Shown here: piece by piece, positions 27,096 to 35,748 of the stretch
How the letters are laid out: every line of letters begins with the position of its first letter
Numbering within the stretch: the first letter of the stretch is position 1
Position numbers and translations under genes: made by a program
The notes under the pieces: model-generated
What the model was told of the DNA's origin: nothing
Seen by the model: the letters and a program-made list of their open reading frames with translations, nothing else
Databases searched by the model: none
DNA from: Gordonibacter massiliensis (ex Traore et al. 2017)
GTDB taxonomy: Bacteria > Actinomycetota > Coriobacteriia > Coriobacteriales > Eggerthellaceae
Direction: 5' to 3'
DNA length: 64,000 nt
NCBI GenBank assembly: GCA_900170005.1
Contig: LT827128.1
Span: 1,488,001 to 1,552,000 of the forward strand

Positions 27096-27396
27096 TTTCT
27101 CCTCCTTGCACACCGCTCTCGCTCGGGCATCATCTTGGCGAGCAACGTCAACCACGCATTCCCCGCTGGCCAGATTCTATGCACCGAACGAGCGGATAGC
27201 ATGGGGCAGTGTGCGCGAAACGATGGAAGAGATTTAAACAGCGTGACAAAAACCGCAGATAGGTTAACCGTTTAACCCATTCACATCTAGGCGGCTATTC
27301 AAGGTTGTTGACAAGGGAGGATCTGTTAGACGGTGAGTAGTATCTAAACGAAGCGCATATCGCACAAAGCCCTTACCGTCGTTGGCGAGTGCATCA
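27096..27396. promoter_or_regulatory. Upstream region of molybdoenzyme copy 2
   Basis: 300 bp without a gene. GGTTAACCGTTTAACCC near 27258-27275 is an imperfect inverted repeat that could bind a regulator. No box pair was assigned. Confidence 0.35.
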
Positions 27397-27473
27397 TGGT
27401 CGGGGCGACAGGATTTGAACCTGCGGCATCCTGCTCCCAAAGCAGGCGCGCTACCAAGCTGCGCCACGCCCCG
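27397..27473 (-). tRNA. tRNA-Pro (TGG)
   Basis: Minus-strand cloverleaf beginning CGGGGCG, anticodon stem CCTGC/GCAGG with loop TTTGGGA (anticodon TGG), T-arm GCAGG-TTCAAAT-CCTGT, encoded CCA end. Confidence 0.96.
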
Positions 27474-27493
27474 ACGCCGAGACAGCAACGGGT

Positions 27494-27540
27494 ATTATAG
27501 CAGAACAGCCGTCGCTGCGAGAGAATTCTTGCAGCGACGG
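27494..27540 (-). promoter_or_regulatory. tRNA-Pro -10 box with upstream hairpin
   Basis: TATAAT on the minus strand at 27499-27494, 20 bp before the tRNA. Just upstream, CCGTCGCTGC (27509) and GCAGCGACGG (to 27540) form a perfect 10-bp hairpin, which may end transcripts arriving from the Hint gene. Confidence 0.5.
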
Positions 27541-27689
27541 CCCGCTCACAGCATCCCAGCAACCCTACAGCATCCGTGCAACGTCCCGCAGCGTCGACCC
27601 GCCGCATGACCAAGCGTTTCCCGTAAATCCTTCGCCCGTCCCAGTGTCGGCAGTCGACGGAAGACGCAGGCCCGAACCTTCCTCCCTCC

Positions 27690-30600
27690 CTATGCGACGA
27701 CGAGTCTCATGCCGGCCAGGTTGGAAGCCTTGGCGTAATCGTCCAGGAGCTTCTTCTTCTCCAAGTAGAACTGCGACGGTGCCGGAAGCCGCTCGATAAA
27801 AGGCCTGCCCACGTTCGCAACGTACTTTTCCGACGTGGACGGCTCGTGCTTCTTGGGCAGGAGCAGCAGGAAAACCTGGCAGACGATGCTCACCACCACG
27901 CACACCCCGCCGATCGCGGAAACCAGGGGACAGGCGAGGCCGACGAGCTCGATGAGGGCCACCCCGAACAACACGGTGTTCGCCACGGCGTCGATGACCG
28001 CGAACGCGCGGCGTGCCGGCGTGTCGCTCTCCCACCCGTCGATGACGTCGACTATGGAAAGGCACGCGAACACGGCCGAAAGCCCTACGTTCAACAGCTT
28101 CAGGAAGGCTCTCGTCAGCTTGAAGCCCTTAACCTTCACGATGTTGCCCACCGTGTCGTCGAACACGAGATCACCGCCGCCGTCCGCGAAACGCCTCATG
28201 GGCGGCAGGCCTCTCTCCGCGTACTCGAGCGCCTGCAGCACGTCCTCGACGGTCATATCGCTCGCCTTCACGATTTTGTGCAAGCTGTAGAGCGAATACA
28301 CGTCCGCCGCACCGCCCAAGGTCTCCAAAACGGTGGCGATGATGTTCGTCAGCTCCTTGCCGTTCAAAGACTCCGGCGTCGAGTATATGAGCGCGACGAT
28401 GGACGCCGCGCTCAGCAGGCCCATGAACACGACGACCTTGGCGGTGCCGCTCGTGTTCATCCAACGGAACCATTGGTCCTCTCCCAGCTGCGTGGCCATC
28501 AAACCTGCCTTGATGGTGGAGGCCGAACCTTCGATGTAGTCGTCGCGGCTCACGCCCTCGGCCTCTTGGCGCACCTCGGCGGCCAGCGCGTCGGGAAGCT
28601 GCGAGCCGCAGTAGCTCGAACCCTTGAAGGCGGCGTCGTACAGCTGCCCCGCCAAATCGCGTGCGGCGGGCATGAAATCGTCGGGCGCGAGGTGGCTGGG
28701 CAGCGAGCTGAACATGCGCGCCGCGCAGGCTGCTTGGCAGTCGAAGATCGCCGACTCGTACGCGGCGGCATAGGACACCGTGCGCTCGCCCACCTGCACC
28801 TGCGAAGCGGCGTCCAGCACGTCGAGCATGTTGGACACGTGCTTCACGTCGCCTTTCGCCTGATCTTCCAAGCTGCAGAGCAAACCGCGGTTGTTCTTGT
28901 TCTCTTCGCGCAGGCCGTACGCGTAGAGCTCCGCACCCCAGTTGCGAGACGAGTCGTTCGCGTACTTGGCAAGATCGGGAATGCAGGTTCGGTAGTGCAT
29001 GACGTTGAGCTTCGACATGATAGCGCCGTAATCGGCCGAAGCGCCCAACGTGGCTGGGTCGTCGTCGCCGTTGAGGTAGTAGTCGAGCTTCTCGGATGCC
29101 TGGGGAATGGAGGCGAACAGATCCTTGAGGTACTCGTCGTCCCACGCTTGAAGCGAGTTGCAGGTATAGCCGGCCGCGAAATCGTCCTTCAGAAAATCGC
29201 CGTGCCCATCGGCTAGGGCTCCCTCCTCCGGGCTCAGCTCCCCGCCCTTTCCCACGGTGGGGCGGGTGCGGCCGAATATCTCCAGAACGGCATCGTCGGC
29301 CCGGTAGTACATCATGTTCATGAGCGAGGCGAAGCTGTTCTGGTGGATGGCCGACAGCGACTCGGGCACCGGCAGGCTGTACAGCTCCTCGACGCACAGC
29401 CCGAGCGCGCTCACGAGGTCCTCCTCCTGCCGGGCCTCAAGCAGGGGCTTGGGCAGGCCGTACAGACGGTGCGCGAGCGGCGACTCCGCGCAACCCTGGC
29501 AGGTGATGGCCGCATCGAAGCGCTCGAGGTCGTCGTCCTCTATCAGCTCGGCGGTTATGCCGTGGGTCTCGCCCAGACGGCCGTCCTCGCAGGCGGTCAT
29601 GAACAGGGCGTCGAACAGCAGGTAGACGTGGTTCGGCAGGGACACGCGCGCGCAACCGAGCAGCTGGGTGCCGAGCACCGGGATGTTCACGTCGATGCAG
29701 CGGCGATGCGTCACGGTTCCCGACGAGCTTGCGAGCGTCCTCGTGCCGATGGAGCACGTGCACCCCGCAGCGCGCGCGTAAGAGCCAGTGTCGGGATCGA
29801 GCAGGTACAGAACGACCGCCGGAGCCGAAGCCGCTCGCTCGGCGTCCTCGATGTGCTCGATGGCCAGCTTGCCGACAAGCTCGCCGTTCGCCCGAAGGGC
29901 GAACTGATCGTCGTTGAAAGCCGTGAACCGGCGCACGGTGCCGTTCTCCATGAGCGCGCCCTTCGCCATGAGGCCGTCGTGCACCAGATTCAACACGCCC
30001 GCCCCGGGTTGCCCGTCGGACAACGACGGCAGCGAGAAGAACACGCGGCGCCCCCGCCGCTCCATGTCGAGGGGTTCCGCGCCCCGCGACCCGAACAGGC
30101 GGTTTCGATATAGCGACAGGCCGTCTGCCACGGAAGGCGACGGAGACGAGCATGCCGGCCCATCGTCGAACACGACGCGCCGGAAGCGCAGGCGAGGCGC
30201 CTCGCCGCCCTCCAGCAGGCCGTTTTCCGCCACCTTGAGCTCGGGAACGGGGTTGGCAACCATCTGCTCGAGATAGGCCACCGTGGTGTCCCCCACGATG
30301 CGGCGCAATGCGTCGTCTGAGGCGAGCCGCTTGAGGATGCCCCGGCGCTCCTCGCGGTTGAACAGGTACGACAAACGCTCCTCGGCGCTCGCAACGGTGA
30401 GCGCAGGGTAGTTGAGCAGGCAGGCGTACCCGTTCGCATGGTAGGAGTTGTACCCTTCCTTGAAATGCAAGTCGTAGCTGACGACGCCCTCCACGTGCTC
30501 GGTTCGGATGCGGCGCACCACCTCGGTGGAATAGACGACGGTCCCGTCCGCGTCGAGGCGGGAGCGGTTGACCACATCGCCCACGCGCAGAAGCGACACC

Positions 30601-31814
30601 GGGGCGTCGGGCGAGATCATGCGCGCCGTATCGGGGTCGAGGCACTTGAAGCCGTCCTGCGTGAGGATGGGGTGCTCGAAAGAGAGGAAGGGCTCGTCGT
30701 CGTTGACGGCGTAGAAGTCCGTGACAGTGTCGTTGCGCACGAGCTCCGCCGACGTGAAGCTCACCGCGCCGCCCACGCTGTAGACCGGCGTGCCCTCGGC
30801 GATGTCCTCGATGGGAACCATGACGTTCGGGGCCACCATGATGAGCGTGCCGGCCTTGACGCAGCCCCCGTGGTGCTCGCTCGTGGTGTTGTTCGGGTTC
30901 GTGTTGACGAAGTAGTCCGACGAGTTGCTGGACAGCCAGCTTTTCATATCCTCGCCGATGCGGGTGGTGGTCGTGCCGCCGGAATAGGGGATGATGGGAC
31001 CGTACTCGTTGTAGTACGTCTCATGGGGCACGCTGTCCGGCGAGGACGTCGTCCTCACGCTCACCATGGCAAGGCGCACGGACGGTTGCAGGGTCTTGTA
31101 TTCCGCTCCCTCAGTCTTGAAAGCCGCCGCAATGCCGGCAAGCCAGTCGTATTCGTCGTAGCCGGCGACGAACGAATAGTAGGGGCCCTTCGTATCCGTG
31201 AGAAGGTCAAGCCGCAGCTTCTGGATCTCTGCATCGGCGGCGTACCACGCTTCCAACAGCAGCATGAGCAGCTTGACCGGCACCACGACCGAGCCGGAAG
31301 GAGCCTCCCCCGCCAAAGCAGCCAGCAACCGGCCGTCGCCCAGGCGACGCTTGAGCTCGTCGGCGAAGCCGTCGCGGGCGATGAGCTGCTGGCACGTCAC
31401 CGTCGCACCCGACGCCAGCGGATCATCCCACGTCACCTTTTTCAGCAGGTGCTGCACGGCGAGCGCGTTGCCCACCTCCTGCCCGTGGGCGGCGAACCAT
31501 GCCTCCAGCTCCGTGTTGCCGTTGAGCTTGTTGAAGCAGTCCCCGTAGATGGTCCCGGCCGTGTGCGAGGCGCAGTAGGCCACCATGAGCAGGGAGAAGT
31601 CCTGCAGCGCGTCGCGCACCGATGGAACCACGAGATCGTCGTAGAGATTCGCCGCCTCATCCGAAGAGAAGAGCGCCGTCTTCGTGAGCACGCCCCCGTG
31701 CACGACGGCGGCATGCAAGTAGGCGGTGAGCGAGGAGGTGGGCGTGGAGGTAACGCTGTTGAGCATGTCCACGAATATTTTGAGGTTCGTGGAGTTGTCG
31801 GCTTCACCGGGCAT
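27690..31814 (-). CDS. Large protein with central Hint (hedgehog/intein) domain
   Basis: 1374 residues from ATG 31814 (AAGGGG 8 bp upstream; a GTG three codons earlier overlaps that site). Residues 1-315: unrecognised, mostly helical, no signal peptide. Residues about 318-470: Hint domain, beginning at C318 in GGCVKAGTLIMV, with VPIEDIAEGTPVYSV, the block FEHPILT, and ending YNSYHANGYACLLNYP. Residues about 470-1100: unrecognised. Residues about 1100-1330: several hydrophobic segments (KVVVFMGLLSAASIVALIY, VFACLSIVDVID, VVSIVCQVFLLLL). The end lacks the His-Asn of a splicing intein, so self-cleavage rather than splicing is expected. Hint domains in bacteria usually cut secreted polymorphic toxins; the central position here is unusual. 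Function not known. Confidence 0.75.
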   Translation of the reverse strand: MPGEADNSTNLKIFVDMLNSVTSTPTSSLTAYLHAAVVHGGVLTKTALFSSDEAANLYDDLVVPSVRDALQDFSLLMVAYCASHTAGTIYGDCFNKLNGNTELEAWFAAHGQEVGNALAVQHLLKKVTWDDPLASGATVTCQQLIARDGFADELKRRLGDGRLLAALAGEAPSGSVVVPVKLLMLLLEAWYAADAEIQKLRLDLLTDTKGPYYSFVAGYDEYDWLAGIAAAFKTEGAEYKTLQPSVRLAMVSVRTTSSPDSVPHETYYNEYGPIIPYSGGTTTTRIGEDMKSWLSSNSSDYFVNTNPNNTTSEHHGGCVKAGTLIMVAPNVMVPIEDIAEGTPVYSVGGAVSFTSAELVRNDTVTDFYAVNDDEPFLSFEHPILTQDGFKCLDPDTARMISPDAPVSLLRVGDVVNRSRLDADGTVVYSTEVVRRIRTEHVEGVVSYDLHFKEGYNSYHANGYACLLNYPALTVASAEERLSYLFNREERRGILKRLASDDALRRIVGDTTVAYLEQMVANPVPELKVAENGLLEGGEAPRLRFRRVVFDDGPACSSPSPSVADGLSLYRNRLFGSRGAEPLDMERRGRRVFFSLPSLSDGQPGAGVLNLVHDGLMAKGALMENGTVRRFTAFNDDQFALRANGELVGKLAIEHIEDAERAASAPAVVLYLLDPDTGSYARAAGCTCSIGTRTLASSSGTVTHRRCIDVNIPVLGTQLLGCARVSLPNHVYLLFDALFMTACEDGRLGETHGITAELIEDDDLERFDAAITCQGCAESPLAHRLYGLPKPLLEARQEEDLVSALGLCVEELYSLPVPESLSAIHQNSFASLMNMMYYRADDAVLEIFGRTRPTVGKGGELSPEEGALADGHGDFLKDDFAAGYTCNSLQAWDDEYLKDLFASIPQASEKLDYYLNGDDDPATLGASADYGAIMSKLNVMHYRTCIPDLAKYANDSSRNWGAELYAYGLREENKNNRGLLCSLEDQAKGDVKHVSNMLDVLDAASQVQVGERTVSYAAAYESAIFDCQAACAARMFSSLPSHLAPDDFMPAARDLAGQLYDAAFKGSSYCGSQLPDALAAEVRQEAEGVSRDDYIEGSASTIKAGLMATQLGEDQWFRWMNTSGTAKVVVFMGLLSAASIVALIYSTPESLNGKELTNIIATVLETLGGAADVYSLYSLHKIVKASDMTVEDVLQALEYAERGLPPMRRFADGGGDLVFDDTVGNIVKVKGFKLTRAFLKLLNVGLSAVFACLSIVDVIDGWESDTPARRAFAVIDAVANTVLFGVALIELVGLACPLVSAIGGVCVVVSIVCQVFLLLLPKKHEPSTSEKYVANVGRPFIERLPAPSQFYLEKKKLLDDYAKASNLAGMRLVVA

Positions 31815-31852
31815 AGGGCGCACCCCTTTCGGTTGGGGATTTCGTTGCCCTA

Positions 31853-31858
31853 ATTATA
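31853..31858 (-). promoter_or_regulatory. Candidate -10 of the Hint gene
   Basis: TATAAT on the minus strand, about 40 bp before the ATG, in a locally AT-rich gap between rdgB and the Hint gene. Confidence 0.45.
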
Positions 31859-31905
31859 TCTACTTATATCATGTTATGCGCTTGCACACCCTCGGACGGT
31901 CGCAA

Positions 31906-32508
31906 TCAGACGATCGAGACCAGCTTGTCCTTGAGCGCGCGCAGGGCGTTGCCGCGGTGCGAGACGGCGTTCTTATCGTCCTGGCTCACCTCGGCGAGCG
32001 TGCGGTCGCCCCCGAACACGTCGGGCAGGAGCAGCGGGTCGTAGCCGAAGCCCTCGCTCCCCCGCTCCTCGCGGCCCATACGCCCCTCGATGGTGCCGCG
32101 CGCGACGGTCTCGGAGCCGTCCTCGTCGACGAACACGAGCGTGCTCACGAAGCGCGCCGCGCGCTCGGCGTCAGGCACGTCGGCCAACGCGGCCAGCAGC
32201 TTGGCGTTGTTCGCGGCGTCGTCGCACGGCTCGCCGGCGTAGCGCGCCGAATGCACCCCGGGCGCGCCGTCGAGCGCGTCAACTTCCAAGCCGGAGTCGT
32301 CGGCCAGCGCCGCGAGCCCGCCGGACGCCTCGTGCGCCGCGCGGGCCTTGATGCGCGCGTTGCCCTCGAACGTGTCGGCGTCCTCCGCCGGGTCCGACTC
32401 GATGCCCAGCTCCCGCAGCGTGCGGAACTCCCAACCGGGAAAATCGAGCGCCGTGGCTATCTCGGAAACCTTGTGCGTGTTGTTCGTGGCCAGCACCACC
32501 GTTTTCAT
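31906..32508 (-). CDS. rdgB: XTP/dITP pyrophosphatase (HAM1/RdgB family)
   Basis: Hydrolyses non-canonical purine triphosphates (XTP, dITP) to monophosphates, keeping them out of DNA and RNA. 200 residues, standard length. N-terminal VLATNNTHKVSEI binds phosphate, TFEGNARIKA follows around residues 45-55, LADDSGLEVDAL around 66-78, and the C-terminal SHRGNALRALK is diagnostic. It follows murI by 55 bp on the same strand, a common pairing. Confidence 0.95.
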   Translation of the reverse strand: MKTVVLATNNTHKVSEIATALDFPGWEFRTLRELGIESDPAEDADTFEGNARIKARAAHEASGGLAALADDSGLEVDALDGAPGVHSARYAGEPCDDAANNAKLLAALADVPDAERAARFVSTLVFVDEDGSETVARGTIEGRMGREERGSEGFGYDPLLLPDVFGGDRTLAEVSQDDKNAVSHRGNALRALKDKLVSIV

Positions 32509-32563
32509 GCAGGTCTTCCCTTCCCTCGATGCGTCTTGCCAGCGGCCCTGCGCCGCGCCGTTC

Positions 32564-33496
32564 TCAAACCAGGTCGACGTGCGCCACCGTGTCGATGGGC
32601 TCGCGGAACACGCGGCTGCCGAAGCTGCGGAACTCCTCCACGTCGTCGCCCGTCGTGAAGAACTCGTAGCGCGCCTCGTGGCCGTCGCGCGCGTAGGCGC
32701 CGCGGCGCCCGAGGATCTCGGCCACGTCGCGCGCGGCCTCCGTCGACGACGATATGAGCTCCACCTCGCGCCCCATGACGCCGCCGATGAGCGCCTTGAG
32801 CAGCGGGAAGTGCGTGCAGCCTAGCACGAGCGTGTCCACGCCCGCGCGCCGCAGAGGCTCCAGGTACTCGCGGGCGATCTCCTCGAACGCCGGGCGGATG
32901 TAGACCTTCGAGGCGAGCGACGTGTAGTTCTCCAGCGGGCCCTCCGCCATGCGGATGCCCTGCTCGGCTATCTCCACGAAGCGCGGCGTGGCCGTGGAGA
33001 ACACGGTGATGCCCGCGTCGAGATGGCGGATGGCCGACGTGTAGGCGTTCGACTCCACCGTGCCCTTCGTGGCGATGACGCCCACGCGGTTGTTCCTCGT
33101 GGCCATGGCAGCCGCCCGCGCGCCCGGCTCCACCACGCCGATGACCGGCACGGGGAACGTCCGCTGCGCATGCGCGAGGCCGGCCGCCGTAGCCGTGTTG
33201 CAGGCGATGACGATCATCTTCACGCCGCGCTCCACCAGCCAGCCGCCGATCTGCTGCACGAAGCCGTCGACCTCCTGCAGCGTGCGCGGGCCGTAGGGGC
33301 AGCGCGCCGAGTCGCCCAAATACACGATGGATTCGCTCGGAAGCGCCTTCGCCAGTTCGCGCGCCACCGTGAGGCCGCCGAAGCCCGAGTCGAACACGCC
33401 GATGGGCGCGTCGTCGAAGGTGCGCGGGGCGCTCGCCAGGGGCTCTTGCGTCGTTTCCGTTTCCGGCGGGAGGGGGTTTGTATGCATGTCGTCCAT
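32564..33496 (-). CDS. murI: Glutamate racemase
   Basis: Makes D-glutamate for peptidoglycan. 310 residues from ATG 33496, with a roughly 30-residue N-terminal extension before the family start (PIGVFDSGFGGLTV). The two catalytic Cys are in IACNTATAAG and LGCTHFPLL. A TATACT (minus, 33508-33503) ends 6 bp before the ATG, so the mRNA may be leaderless; an ATG three codons on (MHTNPL) is the other choice. It is co-directional with rdgB. Confidence 0.94.
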   Translation of the reverse strand: MDDMHTNPLPPETETTQEPLASAPRTFDDAPIGVFDSGFGGLTVARELAKALPSESIVYLGDSARCPYGPRTLQEVDGFVQQIGGWLVERGVKMIVIACNTATAAGLAHAQRTFPVPVIGVVEPGARAAAMATRNNRVGVIATKGTVESNAYTSAIRHLDAGITVFSTATPRFVEIAEQGIRMAEGPLENYTSLASKVYIRPAFEEIAREYLEPLRRAGVDTLVLGCTHFPLLKALIGGVMGREVELISSSTEAARDVAEILGRRGAYARDGHEARYEFFTTGDDVEEFRSFGSRVFREPIDTVAHVDLV

Positions 33497-33502
33497 ACGG
33501 CC

Positions 33503-33508
33503 AGTATA
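33503..33508 (-). promoter_or_regulatory. -10 of murI
   Basis: TATACT on the minus strand; predicted transcription start coincides with the murI ATG. Confidence 0.45.
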
Positions 33509-33609
33509 GCGTAGGGTTCGTTCGTTGTTTGCAGTCGGCACCGGGCTGCCATAGTTTCTGCTAATCTGAGATGCGAGAGAAACGGAAGCGTCGAAGACGA
33601 GAGGATGGC

Positions 33610-34230
33610 ATGCCCATGAAGGTTCTGCTGATCAACGGAAGCCCGAACGAGGAACGCTGCACGCACACCGCGCTCGCCGAGGTGGCGGGCGCTCTCGAGG
33701 TCGAAGGAGTGGAGACCGAGATGGCCTGGATAGGCCGCGATCCCATTCGCGGGTGCATCGGCTGCGGCGGCTGCGCCAAGCGCGGCGACGCCCGCTGCAT
33801 CTTCGACGACGACGTGGTGAACGGCCTTATCGAGAAGGCGGAGGCCGCCGACGGCATCGTGGTGGGAACGCCCGTGTACTACGCCGGCGCGAACGGCGCC
33901 CTGTTGGCCGTGCTCGACCGCATGTTCTACGCCGCCTCGGCCAACCTGCGCTTCAAGCCCGCGGCGGCCGTGGCCTCCGCACGCCGCGCGGGCACGACGC
34001 CGGCCATCGACCAGGTGAACAAGTACTTCCAGATCAACTGCATGCCCGTGGTGTCTTCGAACTACTGGCCCATGGTGCACGGCAGGAGCGCCGAGGACGT
34101 GCAGCAGGACGAAGAGGGCCTGCAGATCATGCGCGTGCTGGGCCGGAACATGGCTTGGCTGCTGAAGGCCACGGCCAGCGTGCCCGCCCCCGACGTGGAG
34201 CCGAAGGTGACGACGAACTTCATCAGGTAG
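33610..34230 (+). CDS. Flavodoxin-fold NAD(P)H-dependent reductase (FMN reductase/iron-sulfur flavoprotein type)
   Basis: 206 residues. Flavin phosphate loop LLINGSPNEERCTHTAL at residues about 5-21, Cys-rich GCIGCGGCAKRGDARC around 49-64, and GTPVYYAGANGALLAVLDR around 88-106 are hallmarks of the NADPH-dependent FMN reductase family. The four Cys could hold a [4Fe-4S] cluster as in iron-sulfur flavoproteins, or be redox thiols. ATG at 33610 follows GAGAGG. Monocistronic, divergent from murI. Substrate unknown. Confidence 0.85.
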   Translation: MPMKVLLINGSPNEERCTHTALAEVAGALEVEGVETEMAWIGRDPIRGCIGCGGCAKRGDARCIFDDDVVNGLIEKAEAADGIVVGTPVYYAGANGALLAVLDRMFYAASANLRFKPAAAVASARRAGTTPAIDQVNKYFQINCMPVVSSNYWPMVHGRSAEDVQQDEEGLQIMRVLGRNMAWLLKATASVPAPDVEPKVTTNFIR

Positions 34231-34292
34231 AGGAGCTTGCGAAGCCCCTGCGCGAACCGCTGGAAGCCGGACGAAATGCAAGGTCAACCATG

Positions 34293-34321
34293 TTGCGCAC
34301 GGGCTGCGCGCCTCGTATAAT
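34293..34321 (+). promoter_or_regulatory. Strong promoter of an orphan small transcript
   Basis: TTGCGC, 17-bp spacer, TATAAT. Transcription would start near 34328, where there is no protein gene. Confidence 0.65.
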
Positions 34322-34327
34322 ACGAAT

Positions 34328-34425
34328 CACCGGCGGTGCCCAGGACGGCGAGTTATAGGCGCTCTACCATCCAGCTCGGGCGGCGCAGGTATTCGGGAGG
34401 CCGGGATTATTTCCCGGCCTTTGCT
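34328..34425 (+). ncRNA. Candidate small RNA, possible antitoxin RNA
   Basis: About 98 nt between the promoter above and the hairpin GGCCGGG-ATTATTT-CCCGGCC followed by TTTGCTATTTC (34399-34430). No start codon with a ribosome site is present. Its 3' end lies against the 3' end of a minus-strand gene for a 43-residue membrane peptide, so the two transcripts would be complementary at their ends. Not 4.5S, 6S or RNase P RNA by motif. Confidence 0.45.
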
Positions 34426-34555
34426 ATTTCAGCTTCTCCTTGGACCCCTCCCTGCTTCGTCCGCGTATCTTATGTTCCGTCCACAGATCGCGGAGAAAGC
34501 TCGCGATCGTGGCCACCGCTGCGTAGGCGTAAAGGATTTCAAGAACTACGTTCAT
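34424..34555 (-). CDS. 43-residue single-span membrane peptide, possible type I toxin
   Basis: Starts at ATG 34555 with AAAGGAG 8 bp upstream. The N-terminus MNVVLEILYAYAAVATIASF is one membrane helix, followed by a strongly basic, polar tail (KIRGRSREGSKEKLK). Size, one helix and basic tail resemble small membrane toxins of TxpA/BsrG/Fst type, and a convergent RNA overlaps its 3' end. TAGAAT on the minus strand (34619-34614) is a plausible -10, giving a leader of about 50 nt. No sequence match to a named toxin family is claimed. Alternatives are a small regulatory membrane peptide or chance. Confidence 0.5.
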   Translation of the reverse strand: MNVVLEILYAYAAVATIASFLRDLWTEHKIRGRSREGSKEKLK

Positions 34556-34766
34556 AGGCATCACTCCTTTGAAAGAAGCACCACCCGAACGCGGACACCG
34601 CCGGCACACTGGTATTCTACGCTGTCTTCGCCCTGTTGAAAAGATGCCATTTCACCTGATCAAGCCTATATTTACGTTGGTTTTTAGTTAGATTTGAGCA
34701 AGCTTTCAACGGCTACTGCGCAAGAAACGTGCAAGGTTTTGCCGGTTTGAACAACGCGAATATGAG

Positions 34767-35327
34767 CTAGTCGCGATCGTTCGGATCCCGGTTTGCAGAA
34801 GACGCCGACAGGCGTCGTCGAACCATCCTGCACACTCCCCCGACGGCGAAGACGATGGCGACGGCGGCAACGTAGCCGAGCGCGTCGAAGAGCAGGTCCT
34901 GCGCATCGAATTCGCGCCCAGGAACGAAAAGCTTGTGCGTCTGATCGAACAGGGAACATGCGACGCTGAACGCCAGCGACCCGATCGCAAGAGGGGCAAG
35001 CCGCCTCGACCTCCCGAAAACCGCAAGCGACGTAAGACTCGAGAACAACCCAACCGCGAAGAACTCGGCCGAATGCGCCCAACGCCTCACACCGGCCGCC
35101 TGCAGCCAAGCGGACGCCTCGCTGAGCGCGTCGGAGCCGATGCGGGCCACCGCCGCCTCGAGCGAGGTAACTCCGTCGGCAATGAAGCGGGCAGCCATCC
35201 CAGACAAAGACGAGGTTTGCTCAGGCGTCTGCTCGGTGAGCAGGAATATGGCGACCAGCGTCGCTCCGAGCCCGACGACGCAGACCGCTTTCAGAACGAA
35301 ACCCGATGCGGGCTTTCGGACCGCCAT
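34767..35327 (-). CDS. VanZ-like membrane protein
   Basis: 186 residues with four to five hydrophobic segments. The core RRWAHSAEFFAVGLF (residues about 80-95) and DQTHKLFVPGREFDAQDLLFDALG (given as its parts DQTHKLFVPGRE and DAQDLLFDALG, residues about 128-150) match the VanZ family signature. VanZ proteins are linked to low-level glycopeptide resistance or envelope functions, but most family members are uncharacterised. It stands alone near an XRE regulator gene. Confidence 0.85.
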   Translation of the reverse strand: MAVRKPASGFVLKAVCVVGLGATLVAIFLLTEQTPEQTSSLSGMAARFIADGVTSLEAAVARIGSDALSEASAWLQAAGVRRWAHSAEFFAVGLFSSLTSLAVFGRSRRLAPLAIGSLAFSVACSLFDQTHKLFVPGREFDAQDLLFDALGYVAAVAIVFAVGGVCRMVRRRLSASSANRDPNDRD

Positions 35328-35383
35328 CGCCTACGCCCGACGTTTTTCGCGCGACGCATGAGTACGCAAAAACAGCGAGCGCA

Positions 35384-35590
35384 TCAATCCGGAACGTATT
35401 CCATGATGTCGCCCGGCTGCACGTCGAACCGCTCGCAGATGCGCAAGATGGTGTCCGTAGTGACAGACTCGCCTTTGGAGAGTTTGGCAAGCGTCGTCGA
35501 AGACAAACCGACTTCCGCTTTGAGGTCGGTCTTTTTATAGCCCCTTCGAGCAAGCATATCGAAAAGCTTGTAGTAGCGAATGGATGCCAA
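35384..35590 (-). CDS. Small XRE-type (Cro/C1) regulator
   Basis: 68 residues forming one helix-turn-helix domain: DMLARRGYKKTDLKAEVGL, SSTTLAKLSKGESV, TTDTILRICERFDVQPGDI. The start is read as TTG at 35590 because GGAGG lies 8 bp upstream; the first ATG would remove helix 1. It is divergent from a 72-residue gene, and a perfect palindrome sits on the promoter between them, so it probably represses both. No toxin-like partner is recognised. Confidence 0.8.
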   Translation of the reverse strand: MASIRYYKLFDMLARRGYKKTDLKAEVGLSSTTLAKLSKGESVTTDTILRICERFDVQPGDIMEYVPD

Positions 35591-35689
35591 CAGACCACCC
35601 TCCAATCAGATTACGAACAAATTATGCCAGATCGAAGGCGAAAGAAGGCGATATCCATATTGCTACTTCATTTTCGTTTGAATATACGA

Positions 35690-35710
35690 TATAATATCTG
35701 AATATTCAGA
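35690..35710 (+). promoter_or_regulatory. Promoter with palindromic operator
   Basis: TATAAT at 35690-35695 is followed at once by the perfect 14-bp palindrome TCTGAATATTCAGA (35697-35710), covering the expected transcription start. Probable site of the divergent XRE repressor. Confidence 0.6.
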
Positions 35711-35748
35711 CTATAAATATTAAAATTTAGATTATGATAAGGATTTTC

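Noticed and set aside
27264-27488. 74-codon frame over tRNA-Pro
   Set aside because: Translation of a tRNA (VAQLGSAPALGAGCRRFKSC type), a well-known spurious call.
34328-34385. tRNA-like text on the minus strand (GGTAGAGCGCC)
   Set aside because: No anticodon or T stem pairs; not a tRNA.
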